Positions 1 to 12,000 of a stretch of DNA of 64,000 bases are shown here, one piece after another. Every line of letters begins with the position of its first letter. Within the stretch, counting starts at the first letter, position 1. A model generated the notes under the pieces. The model was not told the DNA's origin. It worked only from the letters and a program-made list of their open reading frames with translations, and made no database searches. The stretch is from Glandiceps talaboti. Lineage: Eukaryota > Hemichordata > Enteropneusta > Spengelidae. The DNA lies in assembly GCF_964340395.1 (NCBI RefSeq), contig NC_135565.1, positions 22,288,209 to 22,352,208 on the forward strand, written 5' to 3'. The translations under genes were made by a program, and so were the position numbers.

Positions 1-1195
1 TTTTAGGGGACCTTAACCTCGACCTCCAATTTGAGTCCCAAGTTAGGGAGGTTTTGTGAGGGTTGTAGGACACATTAACATTTACAGGTGCAGTCAACGA
101 AACTGTTCGAGCAAACAGCCGGGTACGTACACGATTTTACAGTGAGAGGTGATTTTGTTGTTTTGGTCAATGGGAGGGAAAACAGAGAAACTCAGTGGGA
201 AAAACTTGTATTTCATCAGACTGTGTGGGCAAGGGGAGAAGGTAAAGTTACCTCACAATGAAGCAATTCAATGCTGAATAATGGGAAGAGGGCAGAAGGA
301 AGAATTTTGACAAATATAGATATTGTGTGCTAGTGGTACTTGTGGATCCAACGGGAGTACATTTTGAAATGTCGCAGTGAGAAGGCACGAACTACTTTCA
401 CCTTCCCCATTAATCGCCAATAAAAACCAAAATGTCCATCAACATAGTCTAGTAATATAGGTTTCACTTTTTCAAAAGAATTCAAAAAATGAATTAGTCT
501 GCACCTGTATTTTCACGGACACTAAACCATACTGACACCTACCTCAAAATTACTATAATATATTTAGTCTGTATAAGTTTTATAATGGATAGATAGCTTT
601 GTCAAGTGATAGACAAGAATGAGTGCATGGGTGAAGAATATTAAAAAAGAGTGACAGCTAGGGGACACCAAAATTGAGTTCTTTGCAAGAATGGAACATA
701 ATTTAAAATAGTTCAGTTCAACAACTCTATTCAAATTATTGTGTGCTCGCAGAAATTACGAGAGATTTTCCTTTCTATGTAAATTTGCAACAATAAAGGC
801 ATAGCTAACTAAAACTCATAGTAGAGGACTTGCTACAATCAACAATGTTCATTGACACAACTAACTGTCATGTTTTAGCATCGTCGCAAACTACGGTCTG
901 TTTTACGGTAACGTTCTTAACGAGCCTCCCACTGGGAAACTCCCATTTATTTCGAAATGTAGTGGTAGAAATAATAACTCTGGTTTGCGAGAATATGTTT
1001 TAGTAACGTAAAATGTATCTACGTCCACACAGCGAACCCCATATACTCTCTTTGCTAATACTCTACAGGCAGTGATTTAGTGGATCGTACACTTGGATGA
1101 AATCCAAACTTTTATTTATTTAATCGCCACTTCAAACTTATGCTGTTACATTCCAACTTTTGTCTGTCTAGTTATTTATTGATTTATAACTTGTA
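1..1195. other. Non-coding left edge
   Basis: No convincing coding exon is seen. Bases about 549-741 are a diverged copy of the intronic stretch 19029-19188: both contain the string AGCTTTGTCAAGTGAT, then a GCAAGAATGGAACAT block and GTTCAGTTCAACAACT. This suggests that sequence related to the DED-GT-NHL locus also lies upstream, possibly as the tail of a neighbouring paralogue. The rest shows nothing identifiable. Confidence 0.5.
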
Positions 1196-1211
1196 TTAAC
1201 ATGCTCAGTGT

Positions 1212-1224
1212 ATGTGTGTGTACG

Positions 1225-1256
<32 letters not shown>

Positions 1257-1273
1257 TGTATGTATGTATGTAT
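1212..1273. repeat. (TATG)n microsatellite
   Basis: A run of TATG units with a small impure start (TATGTGTGTGTACG). It lies just beyond the 3' end of the minus-strand LINE relic, so it may be that element's simple-repeat tail, as is common for CR1/L2-type LINEs. Confidence 0.9.
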
Positions 1274-1275
1274 TT

Positions 1276-2325
1276 CAATTAAGGTTTATTTGCATAAACT
1301 AGGCCACTGGCCTTTCGTTGCATTTCACAGCCTCATAGGCTTCATAGGTTCAAAGGTTATAAATAAATTTAGCCAGTCCAATGGTTTCATGTGTGTCTTT
1401 TGTCTGCAGAAGTTTAATAAAAGTGTAATAGGTTCTGTTGTCTAGATGATTGGGTATAATATATTTGGTTCGTAATTCCTCAGAGTAGGGGCATGTCAAA
1501 TTAAAATGAAATTCATCATCTACCTCACTCTTAGTGCTAAATCTACAAATTCTCTCATTTCTTTCTATATTCAACTGTCTTGTTTTTACACATACCAGTT
1601 GGCTATCACATGAACATCTAATACGTGCAATAGCTGAAATAAGATATTTGTCTGGTAAATCTGTAATGTATTTCTCTGGTTCTAAAAGTGACTTAAAGTT
1701 TCTGTAGTGATAAAGCGTTTTATCCTCTTGAATATTAGTATGCCATTCCTGGTGTGCTACTTCAATGACTATAGACATAAATAATGACAAAAAAATATTC
1801 TTGATTGGCAACCTCTTGAGCCATCCATGCAGAATTAAAACCATATCTTTGCAATAAGTTGCGAACATGACTTGCCCAAGTTATTTTACCTTGTCTGTCC
1901 AACATTAACATTTTATAGGCCCTACAGGGAAGTCTTGAGTTATCCATGTGAATCAAAATTAACCAATATTTAATGCAACGTTTAATACAAACAACAAAAA
2001 GAGGCATTCTACCACATTCACCCAACACTGCATTACTGGAGGTATTTGTTCTAACACCAATCAGTTAACCACAATATTTTAACTGCACCCTCTCAATACT
2101 CAAGTATTCTTTGTAACCCCAGATTTCTGAAGCATAAATTAAAATTGGTTTCACCATAGAATCAAAATTTTTAAAGCTAGAGAAAAGTTTCTAAGTTTTA
2201 TGCTAAATTTTCGTAGAATTAACATATTTTTCTTTGCTTGTTGGGCGAGAGTGGTGACTGTCTTTCCCCAACAACCCCTACATGAAAATAACATTCCAAA
2301 GTATTTACTTATGTATGTATGTATG
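1276..2325 (-). pseudogene. Non-LTR retrotransposon RT C-terminal relic
   Basis: On the minus strand, two frames together give the typical C-terminal part of a non-LTR retrotransposon polyprotein. In order they read a segment with FGMLFSCRGCWGK and LAQQAKKN (about 2310-2210), then MVKPILIYASEIWGYKEY (about 2160-2105), then GECGRMPLFVVCIKRCIKYW (about 2025-1965), and finally the zinc-knuckle-like end with RICRFSTKSEVDDEFHF and LTCPYSEELRTKY (about 1555-1460), stopping at 1350. At least two frameshifts separate the pieces and the RT catalytic core is absent, so this is a 5'-truncated, decayed copy. It lies just upstream of the DED-GT-NHL gene on the opposite strand. Confidence 0.85.
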
Positions 2326-2380
2326 TATGTATGTATGTATGTATGTATCAACCAACCAACCAACCTACCAACCTACCAAA

Positions 2381-2412
<32 letters not shown>

Positions 2413-2415
2413 TAG
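2306..2415. repeat. (TATG)n then (CAAC)n/(CAAT)n microsatellites
   Basis: A TATG run (2310-2348) passes directly into CAAC and then CAAT/CAATCAAT units (2349-2412). It abuts the 5' break of the LINE relic, so tetranucleotide repeats bound that fragment on both sides. Confidence 0.9.
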
Positions 2416-2532
2416 TCATGATACAATATAAGGGTATAGTATTATGATAAAGTAAATGTAATCAACATATCATGAATTCTTGTTTTATCTAAATATGATA
2501 TATTTCTAAATTATATCACAGAGTTTAGAACA

Positions 2533-2590
2533 ATGGCTTTAGATCCATTTACAGTATACTTAAATGAAGTGGCAGGTGGAATTGAAGACG
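2533..2590 (+). CDS. Fusion gene exon 1 (start of DED)
   Basis: ATG in a good context (acaATGG) opens MALDPFTVYLNEVAGGIED, which fits DED helix 1. The donor is GACG|GTAGGT at 2591. The last base pairs with exon 2 to make Gly (phase 1). The exon is too short for ORF searches and was found because it completes the DED of exon 2. Confidence 0.65.
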
Positions 2591-5500
2591 GTAGGTAATT
2601 CTTCCGTAAGAAGGATATAAATTATGATCTTTATGGTCTTTATGGAGTGTGCAAGCATGATTTGTATGTATGTATGTATGTATGTATGTATGTATGTATG
2701 TATGTATGTATGTATGCATGCATGCATGCATGCATGCATGTATGTATGTATGTATGCATGCATGCATGCATGCATGTATGTATGTATGTATGTATGTATG
2801 TATGTATGTATGCATGCATGCATGCATGCATGTATGCATGTATGCATGTATGTATGTATGTATGTATGTATGTATGCATTTGTATATCAATAAATATTGC
2901 AATTTGGCTGGATATCAAAAATGTGTGATTATGTGCTCAATAAATATGATGGTTGGGGCTTGCAAATAAAGGAGCAATTTGCATAATTTGAAGTTCCTAA
3001 AATAGATGTATCATCACTGGATGATCTAAATTTCATCAATAGATGTAATTTAGCTATATCATTGAAAATCTCACAAATTAATTAATATGTGCACTTCATA
3101 ATAATAGTTTAGTTCCAAATGTTGAGACCTAATGATCAAATTATGATGGTTACATTATGGTAAAAGGACGACGACACTGATGATGATTAAAAAGTGTGGT
3201 AACATAAGAATTAAAGAACTACAATATAAAATTACAAAAATTACCAGAGGCAATGGCTGTTTTTGCAACAAAATTGACACAGTAAACAACTTGAGGCAAC
3301 TTTTAGTTGTTACTTAAATGTCCTAACATTACAATTTCTTGGTGGGTACTTGGTGATGAACATGGTGATTGGGTTTATGATCACATGTAGATATATCTAA
3401 CCTGGTATATTGATAATATTATGATAATATGATCAATAGATGTGATGGAAGTGGCTTTTGTGTAGTTGACTAATTTGCATATTTAATGACATTTCTTGAT
3501 TAGGAATTGTAGACACTGCATATCTGTTCAGAATTTCATGTACTTTGGTGAATATATTGATTTCCTTATTGAGACATGTACAGTTTTACTATTGATGATC
3601 AGTATTGTTTTAACTTTGTATTACTATCATTATATCAATCCATATGTGCAAATATTAATGTATTATGAAAGTCAAAGAAGTAATGTGAAAAATTCGGTCT
3701 AAAAATGTATCACTCACTTACAGATACTGCTAAACCCAAAGTGACTATAATGTGAATAAAAATATTCATGGAATTTTGTTTTGATCGACAGGTAAACTTG
3801 AAGAAATGCTTAACTTATGTGAAGGATTTATTAATAGACGAGAAAGAGAGAAAATCAAAACACCATACGCCTTGTTTGAGAAGTTAGTTGATGTTCGTAG
3901 ACTTACCAAGGAAGATCCCAAAACCCTTCTTGAACTCCTAACACAAGTAAAATTGATAGCCTTAGCTGAAAAAGTAGAAGCTAGATTTAATGAGGGTTTT
4001 GGTGCTCAGGTGGCGAGACAGATTTCTGACAGAACTGAAAGTGGTACTGGTACTCGGGAAACATCAACTCCATATCATCAATATCCAGATCAGATCAAAC
4101 AAGATGACAATCAGAATGTGCTACCTAAGGAAGCAACTGTTGGAAATAACACAACGTCTACACCAGGCGAGGAACAAGGTAATCTTCATGTCATTTGAAG
4201 ATGAGAATAGATTTTTCACATTTAAAAAATATATAGAATGATTGACTTAAATGTTTGTGATCGTTTTTTGTAATTTGATGAATAACAGAATATTCAGAAG
4301 AATTTATATTGATTGATACTTTTGATTTTAATTTGAGGTGTGAAGTTAATGAAAATAATTACTGTCTACCTAAATAAATAGAAATAGAGGATTTCTACTC
4401 ATAAGAAATACTGTATATAAGTACAAACAAGTATGTGTTAGTTGTCTGTGATATAAGTCTCCATCAGTTTCTTTACCTCGATATTTCTGTTCATTCCCCG
4501 ATTGATTGATCGATCGATCTATCACAAACCAACCAACCAACTAAATCCAATCAACCATTCAACCACCCATCCATAAATCCATCCATCCACTAGTCAATAA
4601 ATCAGCCAATAACGCAATCAATCAATCAATCAATCAAGCAATCAATCAATCAATCAACCAACCAACCAACCAACCATCATTCCATCCATCCATCCATCCA
4701 CCAACCAATAAATTAGTCAAAAAAATCAATCATGCAATCAATCAATCCAGTCACTCTAGCCAATAAATATATACTGCACGTACAATTACAAACTTTTTGA
4801 GATTTTGAGATTAAGTGAAGATAACGTTTGATGTTTCTTATACTCATAAGAAATACATTTTTAAATATCCTTCTAAGATTAAGATATTTGACAGACATTG
4901 ACATACACATTTAGGTTTTGACATGATGGCGAATATTTTCTGTCTGTGTTCCACACTCTTATCTCCCACCTCAGGTAGAAATGTTTTATGTTTACCTGTA
5001 GGCTTGCGATGCTCAGGAGTCGTTTGCAAGAACATTCAAAACTAGTTCAGGTTTGCTTTAGGAGACCTTGATATCCCATGTCAGTGCGCTGCGGTTTTCA
5101 GAAGTTTGCACGACACTTTCGTATAATACAAAGACACCAAACCATACTGACTCCTCCCAGAAGTCTAATTAATGGGATATTTTTGTTTCCATGTAAATGG
5201 TTAACATCAAAGATATAGTAACTCAATACGGTTCTGGCTACAATCAACAGTAATCGATAATTTTTAACATTTTAGCCCCCCCCCCTTTCAAAAGAAAGAA
5301 AAAAGAAAAAAAAAGAAAAGAAAAAAGAATTGTTTCTGGTCAGGACATTTTGTCTAAAGTGTTGAGACAACACGATATTTTTTATTCTCAACAAACCTGT
5401 CACTAAATCTACTATTTATGAGAATTACCGTTATTTTTATTTGGTAATTTCGAGTAAGTGTGTACATGTATGTGGGGCAGATGTCATTTGCTTGTTCATA

Positions 5501-6042
5501 ATTGGCTCTGCAATTTTCTTTATTGACGTAGGGAGGGTTATTTTTGTGTTTCCACATGAAAAAAAGATCGATGTGAGGGTATTTAAGTGGTGCGCATGAT
5601 GACCTGAAACAATTCTTTTTTTTTTTGCCTATTATCTGTGCTTTATCAGTAGACTTTGCACTAACTTATGTCTGTTTGTTAACTTGTTTTTGGTCTTATT
5701 AACAATCGATAAATCATGTGACTATTTGTCTTGTTTACAATGTAGGGGAAAGGTTGATGTCACGTTAGCTCCTCTCCCAATCATGATCGTACATGTTTAT
5801 AGGCACGTCCACACAATCTAAGAAAGTCTCCTTTCGTATTTTAGAACACTATAAATACTTCAGCTGATATCTACTCGTAAAAAATACTGTCTGTATGTTA
5901 GTCTCCATCAGCTTCCTCACCTCAATATTTCTTTACCTTCTCGCATTGATTGATTGATCGATTGATCAACCAACCAACCAACCAACCAACCAACCAACCA
6001 ATCAATCAACCAATCAATTAATCAACATCCATCTTTCTATCC

Positions 6043-6088
<46 letters not shown>

Positions 6089-9000
6089 TAACCAATCACT
6101 CACTCACTCACTCATTCATTCAATCAACCAACAAATCAATCAAATCAAATCAATTCAATCACTCTAGCAATCAATTAGTCATCCAACCAACCTTCCACCC
6201 ACCCATCCATCCATCCAACCATCTAAACATCCATTCAGCAATCAATCACTCCCTCTCTCCCTCCCTCACTCACTCTCAATCAATCAAAGATCAATCAATC
6301 AATCAATCAATTAGATCAATCAAATCACTTTAGCCAATAAATATATCCCATTAATCAATCAAACTTATTGAAACGGTGGATTTTGAACAATACAGCATTT
6401 TAGTCTTTATTAGTACTGCAATCAACCAGTCTAATTTCTATTAAATGTATGCCAAGCTAGTACACACATTTTATCACATTATATTTGTATTGACATGGTT
6501 ATTTACATACAATCTCACCAATCATATGATATTCAATGATGAAAACAGGTGAGTTTCAAGCACCCATATGTAGCATTTTTTAGTTGCTTTATGTTACCAC
6601 TGGTTTGCGTTTGTATATTTACATTATGTAACTCGTAACTTCCCTACAGAATTTTAGGAGTATTTTTGAATAAACTGACAACAAAAGTTGAAGACTATTT
6701 TATTCCGATGCGAATATTACATTTAATAAGTTATACTAATTTGATTCGTTTACACACAGACAAGTTGTCTGTGGTTCACACGGTGCCATCTTCTATATCA
6801 GTTCATCGAACTCTTCAAACTTAACTTCGATCTTTAGTCCCATCTAGGTTTTTTTTTTTACAAGACTAGTGTAATATTTACCTGCGTACCATGGCATCAG
6901 TAGTGTGATTTAGAAGTCGTTGCTAGGTTATGACATGTACACAAACACTATTACTGTCTTACCCTCATTCATGTACTTGCCAAGTACATTGTACCATAAT
7001 TATAAAACAAGTCTAGTTTTTAGCATCAAACCCTTTGTCCAAGTGAAACGCTGTTGATCGGCTTACTGTGCAGTTTATCGATATTGAAATGTTCAAACGG
7101 GGAAGTACTCACTCGCACTGCTGTTCCAATCGTCAGTCTGTTCCATTTAAGACTATAACGTTGAATTAGCCGACCAACTAGTTTCTTCTCAAACCATCTC
7201 TTCTACGAGGTACCGTACCGACTTGGATTGTGTTGAGTAGAACTCACAACGAAACATACGTATCTGGTTCAACGAACGCCAAGCTAACCACTTGGTTGAT
7301 TTTATTACATGACCAATCTCCGTCTCCGCCTCTCTTTGAGATGGGCTAAAAACCCAACTTAAATACATTTACGAGGTACCGTACCGACTTGGATTGTGTT
7401 GAGTAGAACTCACAACGAAACATACGTATCTGGTTCAACGAACGCCAAGCTAACCACTTGGTTGATTTTATTACATGACCAATCTCCGTCTCCGCCTCTC
7501 TTTGAGATGGGCTAAAAACCCAACTTAAATACATTTCAAAGTTTACACAAAATCTCTATTCTTAGAGTATGACGTATTCTTAAGTCTTATGATGAAAGAC
7601 ATCATCCGAGATCTAATATCCAATCACCTTCCCTAGATTAGTAATACAAGTTCATATCTCAAAGACCATAAAATAGTCATGTCATAATAAAACTTGTTGA
7701 CAGTTCAATCGTACCTGGTACAAACAATTCAGAAACACCCCATGTAGAGATGTCAAAGACCTATGTTGTTATGCAACGGAATGTCACTGTTTGTACAAAG
7801 TTTAAATGCTTTTTGACTTCAATTTAGAGTTCATAATGAAAATTTACCAAAATGTCCTAAATGGATATATATTTTAGATCTGTGACTCGTAACACAGCGC
7901 CCACCTTCACTGTGAAGCGCCCTCGCTTCAACATAAATGATTGACATCTCCCCTCACGAAAAATATCGTACCATCTTGCCTAACTAAGAAATATAAAGAA
8001 AGTGAAATGTTAAAAAAATGAAACTAAAAATTCATACGCAATAATTGAAATTATAAATGCAACATTGTTGTAAATTAAAGTGAATCAGTTATCGTGTGAC
8101 TTAACTAAATAAAGTTAAAATAAATTGCGTGTGATACAAATAAATCAGAAAGTTGTAAAGTGCCTTACTGCAAATCACCAGATAAGTAAAAAAAGTATCA
8201 TAATCAAAAATAACTCCAACTTTGACAAAATAACTAATAATTACGTTGAACTAATGAAAAACAGCCAAAATTAATGATTTGAATAAATCTCAGATAAAAT
8301 TCAAAATGAGTAATTGTTGCTCCGGTATATGTAATAATATATGTAAAAGGATTCAAATAAAAGAATAAATTGTAAACATATCATACCTAATAAGCTATCA
8401 TATAATATAATAACGAGTATCTAAATGATAATCGGTAGTCAGTATGCCAGTCTAAGACAATATATCTCACGCATTATCACTAATTTTCATCGCATCAAAG
8501 CATAGTATAAATTTGTAATTTTCGCAAGCCATAAAGGTTACGTAATGTCGCAAGTAGCGGGGGGAGATGATGTCGTGTTATTGCATATATGGTCAAGGAC
8601 GACATCAAACGCACCCTATTATCGTCAAATACGTAAAATAAACCATAGAGGATTCTTATCATGAAAATAGTCAGTCAACGTCAATCGCTACGTCATGACT
8701 AATAAATACAAATCTATATCACACAAAGTAATGTGCAAATGTCAATAGACTGTGTCAACCCATAAAGCACTTCGTAAATAAGAGTGTCAGCGGGCCTTAT
8801 CGCAATATGTATTTCGTAATATTATATAACCTACTTCACTGTGTGTCACATATACGTATCATACTTGAGAAGGGTAAACAAACGTAAACTAACCAATCTA
8901 CAGAAAGAATGCATGCTTGTCCCTAGGTAAACAATATAACATTGTCCTGCGTCCAGGACTGAAGTGGTTTGCCAAGAAACCTTCTGACTGTAAGTCGGTA

Positions 9001-12000
9001 GTACTCTAAAACAGTCGAAAATGCCAACTTTACCGTAACTCAAAAACTGGATATACCTGTCAGCACCTAAATGAAACAAGTCCGCTATCTAACAACTTGC
9101 AACTGTAATTCGAACTTGGAATGTTATCGACAGAGATAACCAAATAATCCAAATTGAACTATCAAACAAAGGGAACCTTCTTCACAAATAAACAGTATTG
9201 CCACAACTATTAACAGTGCCACAAATGAAAAACAAATGAACAACTCTATTTCACTTGAAGTTCAGCAGACACATGAAAGCATGAAATGATCAAACACATA
9301 AATGAAATGGAAGCTAGAAACATGAAAAGGAACACATGTACCTCTGATATCAAAATGAAATGAGACATTACTATTTTGGAACTAATTTATTGAAATATTA
9401 TGAAATAATACACACGCAGATGAAAATAAACAAATTACCTTTAAAGAGTTTTATGTCTGATGAGTTGCCAATAAACGAATATTTCCCGATCATAACATCA
9501 CAATTATACAGCGTCAGGCCTGACTATACAAACACTCACTCAATCATACTATGCACTCAAACATACTATAGTAAAGAACCCCAGCAAAAATATACTAAGT
9601 AAACTCTATCAAACAGAACATTCATCAAAGCAACTGCAAGGATGAAAAGAAAGATAAAAGTAAGTACACGATGCGATTGGATACAAGGTTGACAATTATG
9701 AGTTATGAAAACAATTTTGTGTATAAGAATCGGTGAACACACATTAGTTTAATATATGAAGACAAATGTAATGTTATGTAACGGAATGTCACTGTTTGTA
9801 CAAAGTTTAAATGCTTTTTGACTTCAATTTAGAGTTCATAATGAAAATTTACCAAAATGTCCTAAATGGATATATATTTTAGATCTGTGACTCGTAACAC
9901 AAGTTTACCTAAGCTTACTTGGCTCACAAAGCATCAAAGACGTAAATATAATTCGGAGGTCTGAAAAGCCAGACAAATCCTAACAAACTACCATGCAATA
10001 CAACCACATGAGATTATCATAGCTGGAGTATTTTCACCAGTAAAACAGAACGTGTACAATTCAACATACAAAGGAACCTGTCTCTGCAGTTGAAAGTAGG
10101 TGATGTGTAATGGTATATAGCTAGTCCTTGTATATACTGACTCTCAACAAAACTATCGCATTTCATTACAATGAAATAAAATATTATTAAGTAAGGAAGG
10201 CAAAATAAAGAATTTAGATTATCATCACTTGTGTCAAAAAGGACAAGGACCCATAAACATTAGAGACTAAATCTTTTTGCTATAACCCTCCGGATCCTTA
10301 GTTGTGACATTCCAAGATGGAAGACAAATTGTTCATCAGTACTGTTTGTGTTCATCTACATTTCCAGACAATCACAAATACTGCACACGAAAACATCAGA
10401 TATAATATTACTTAGTGTAAAAGCATTGAGTTGTAGAGTTTGGAACAACGGAGACCCTCAATATAGCCATATATAACATAGCTTTTTTATTTTGTAATAC
10501 CATACATTGAAAGGCAACGTTAACGTAGTTAGCTACTTTATTCAGTAAATCATTGTCTAGTATTAATAATAAGAAATAATTACTACTAGAAATAAAATGC
10601 GACACACTAGGTTTGGGAGAAAGTGGGGTGTGCTTTAATATCTGAAAGTGGTAACACACTCCACACCAACCAACGGGTGGGAGGGTTGGGAAAAACAAGA
10701 ATTGAACTACAGAGCACAAAGTTAGCTGACAGCAAACTGAACAGAAACAAATGGCTGAGCGCCAAAACACCAAAAATTGCTACAAAACTGCCGCCCAAAG
10801 GGGGGCGCCCTCGCAGTCCGTAATTAACAATTTCTCCCCAGAGAAATATACAAATTACTACTAGAAATAAAATGCGACACACTAGGTTTGGGAGAAAGTG
10901 GGGTGTGCTTTAATATCTGAAAGTGGTAACACACTCCACACCAACCAACCAAATCACCCAAACCTGAGTGAGGAACACTATGAAAAATTATCTTCTAAAA
11001 TTGCCTTACCCATTGTAGCAGTGACTGCTAATTTATCACTCAATGGAACTCTAATATACTGACGAAAGGCATCACTGGCCCAATCACCATGCAGACGAAG
11101 CATTTCTGGAGAGATGCCGCAATGAAACGCGAAGGAACAGCCCCCTCTGCGGAAACTATGGCCAGAAAAGTGCTGAGGGGAAAAACCGGCAAGAAGGACA
11201 AGCCGAGCTAAAGCTCCAGAAAAAAACCGGGCCGAAAGAGGGACAAGGCATCCTCCAGATGGCACAACGAAAGCAGGTGCAGAACCAGGTGCTGGAATTA
11301 AAGAACACATTGATGTATAAGCTTTAACTGGGCAAAGGAGAGAACCTGGAATACTGCAGATTGGGAGAAAATGCAAACGCTCCCCAAACTGGATGGTCTT
11401 ACTGTAACTAACTGTAACTACTAAAAAATTCTCAGAAACCTTAACTTTATCTCTAGTTAAATGTTTTGCAGAATCGAAACTATGTGTACCAGGAGGAACC
11501 AAATTACTCTTCCTGAAAAATCCAAAAAAGGCAAGTAAAAAACATGCCCACAATGCTGAATGTACCGGCTTGGAAAGGTCCAAGAACTTAAGAAATTTAA
11601 ATAACATCTGAGGTGTGATGGGATGCTTCTGAGTAGGCAAAGTGGATAATTCCCGCTTTAAAGCTCTAACTGATAACTCAACTAAGAAATCTGAGATAGG
11701 CTCAACAGAAAACCCATTGTATGAAGCAAAACGCTTAATACTAGCCTTATAGTTAAGAATAGTACCGAAGGCTGTAACTGTACGTGAAAGAAACTCCAAG
11801 AAATTACAGATGTTAAGAGGCTCTAAAGGCAACGGCTTAACATTAAAGTATGTACAGAACAAAAAATAAGTCTTAATATGGCTTCTGAAATTCCGTACTG
11901 TGCCGCTTGCGTATGCTGAATGACGGCGAGTGACTGTTTGTTGACAAAGTTTCATCCACTGACTGGTACTGGTAATGTTAAGTCCTGTGGAAGCAAATTA

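Noticed and set aside
2549-2969. Open frames coding YVCM/HTYI repeats on both strands
   Set aside because: Products of TATG/CATG microsatellites in all frames. The same holds for 30634-31315.
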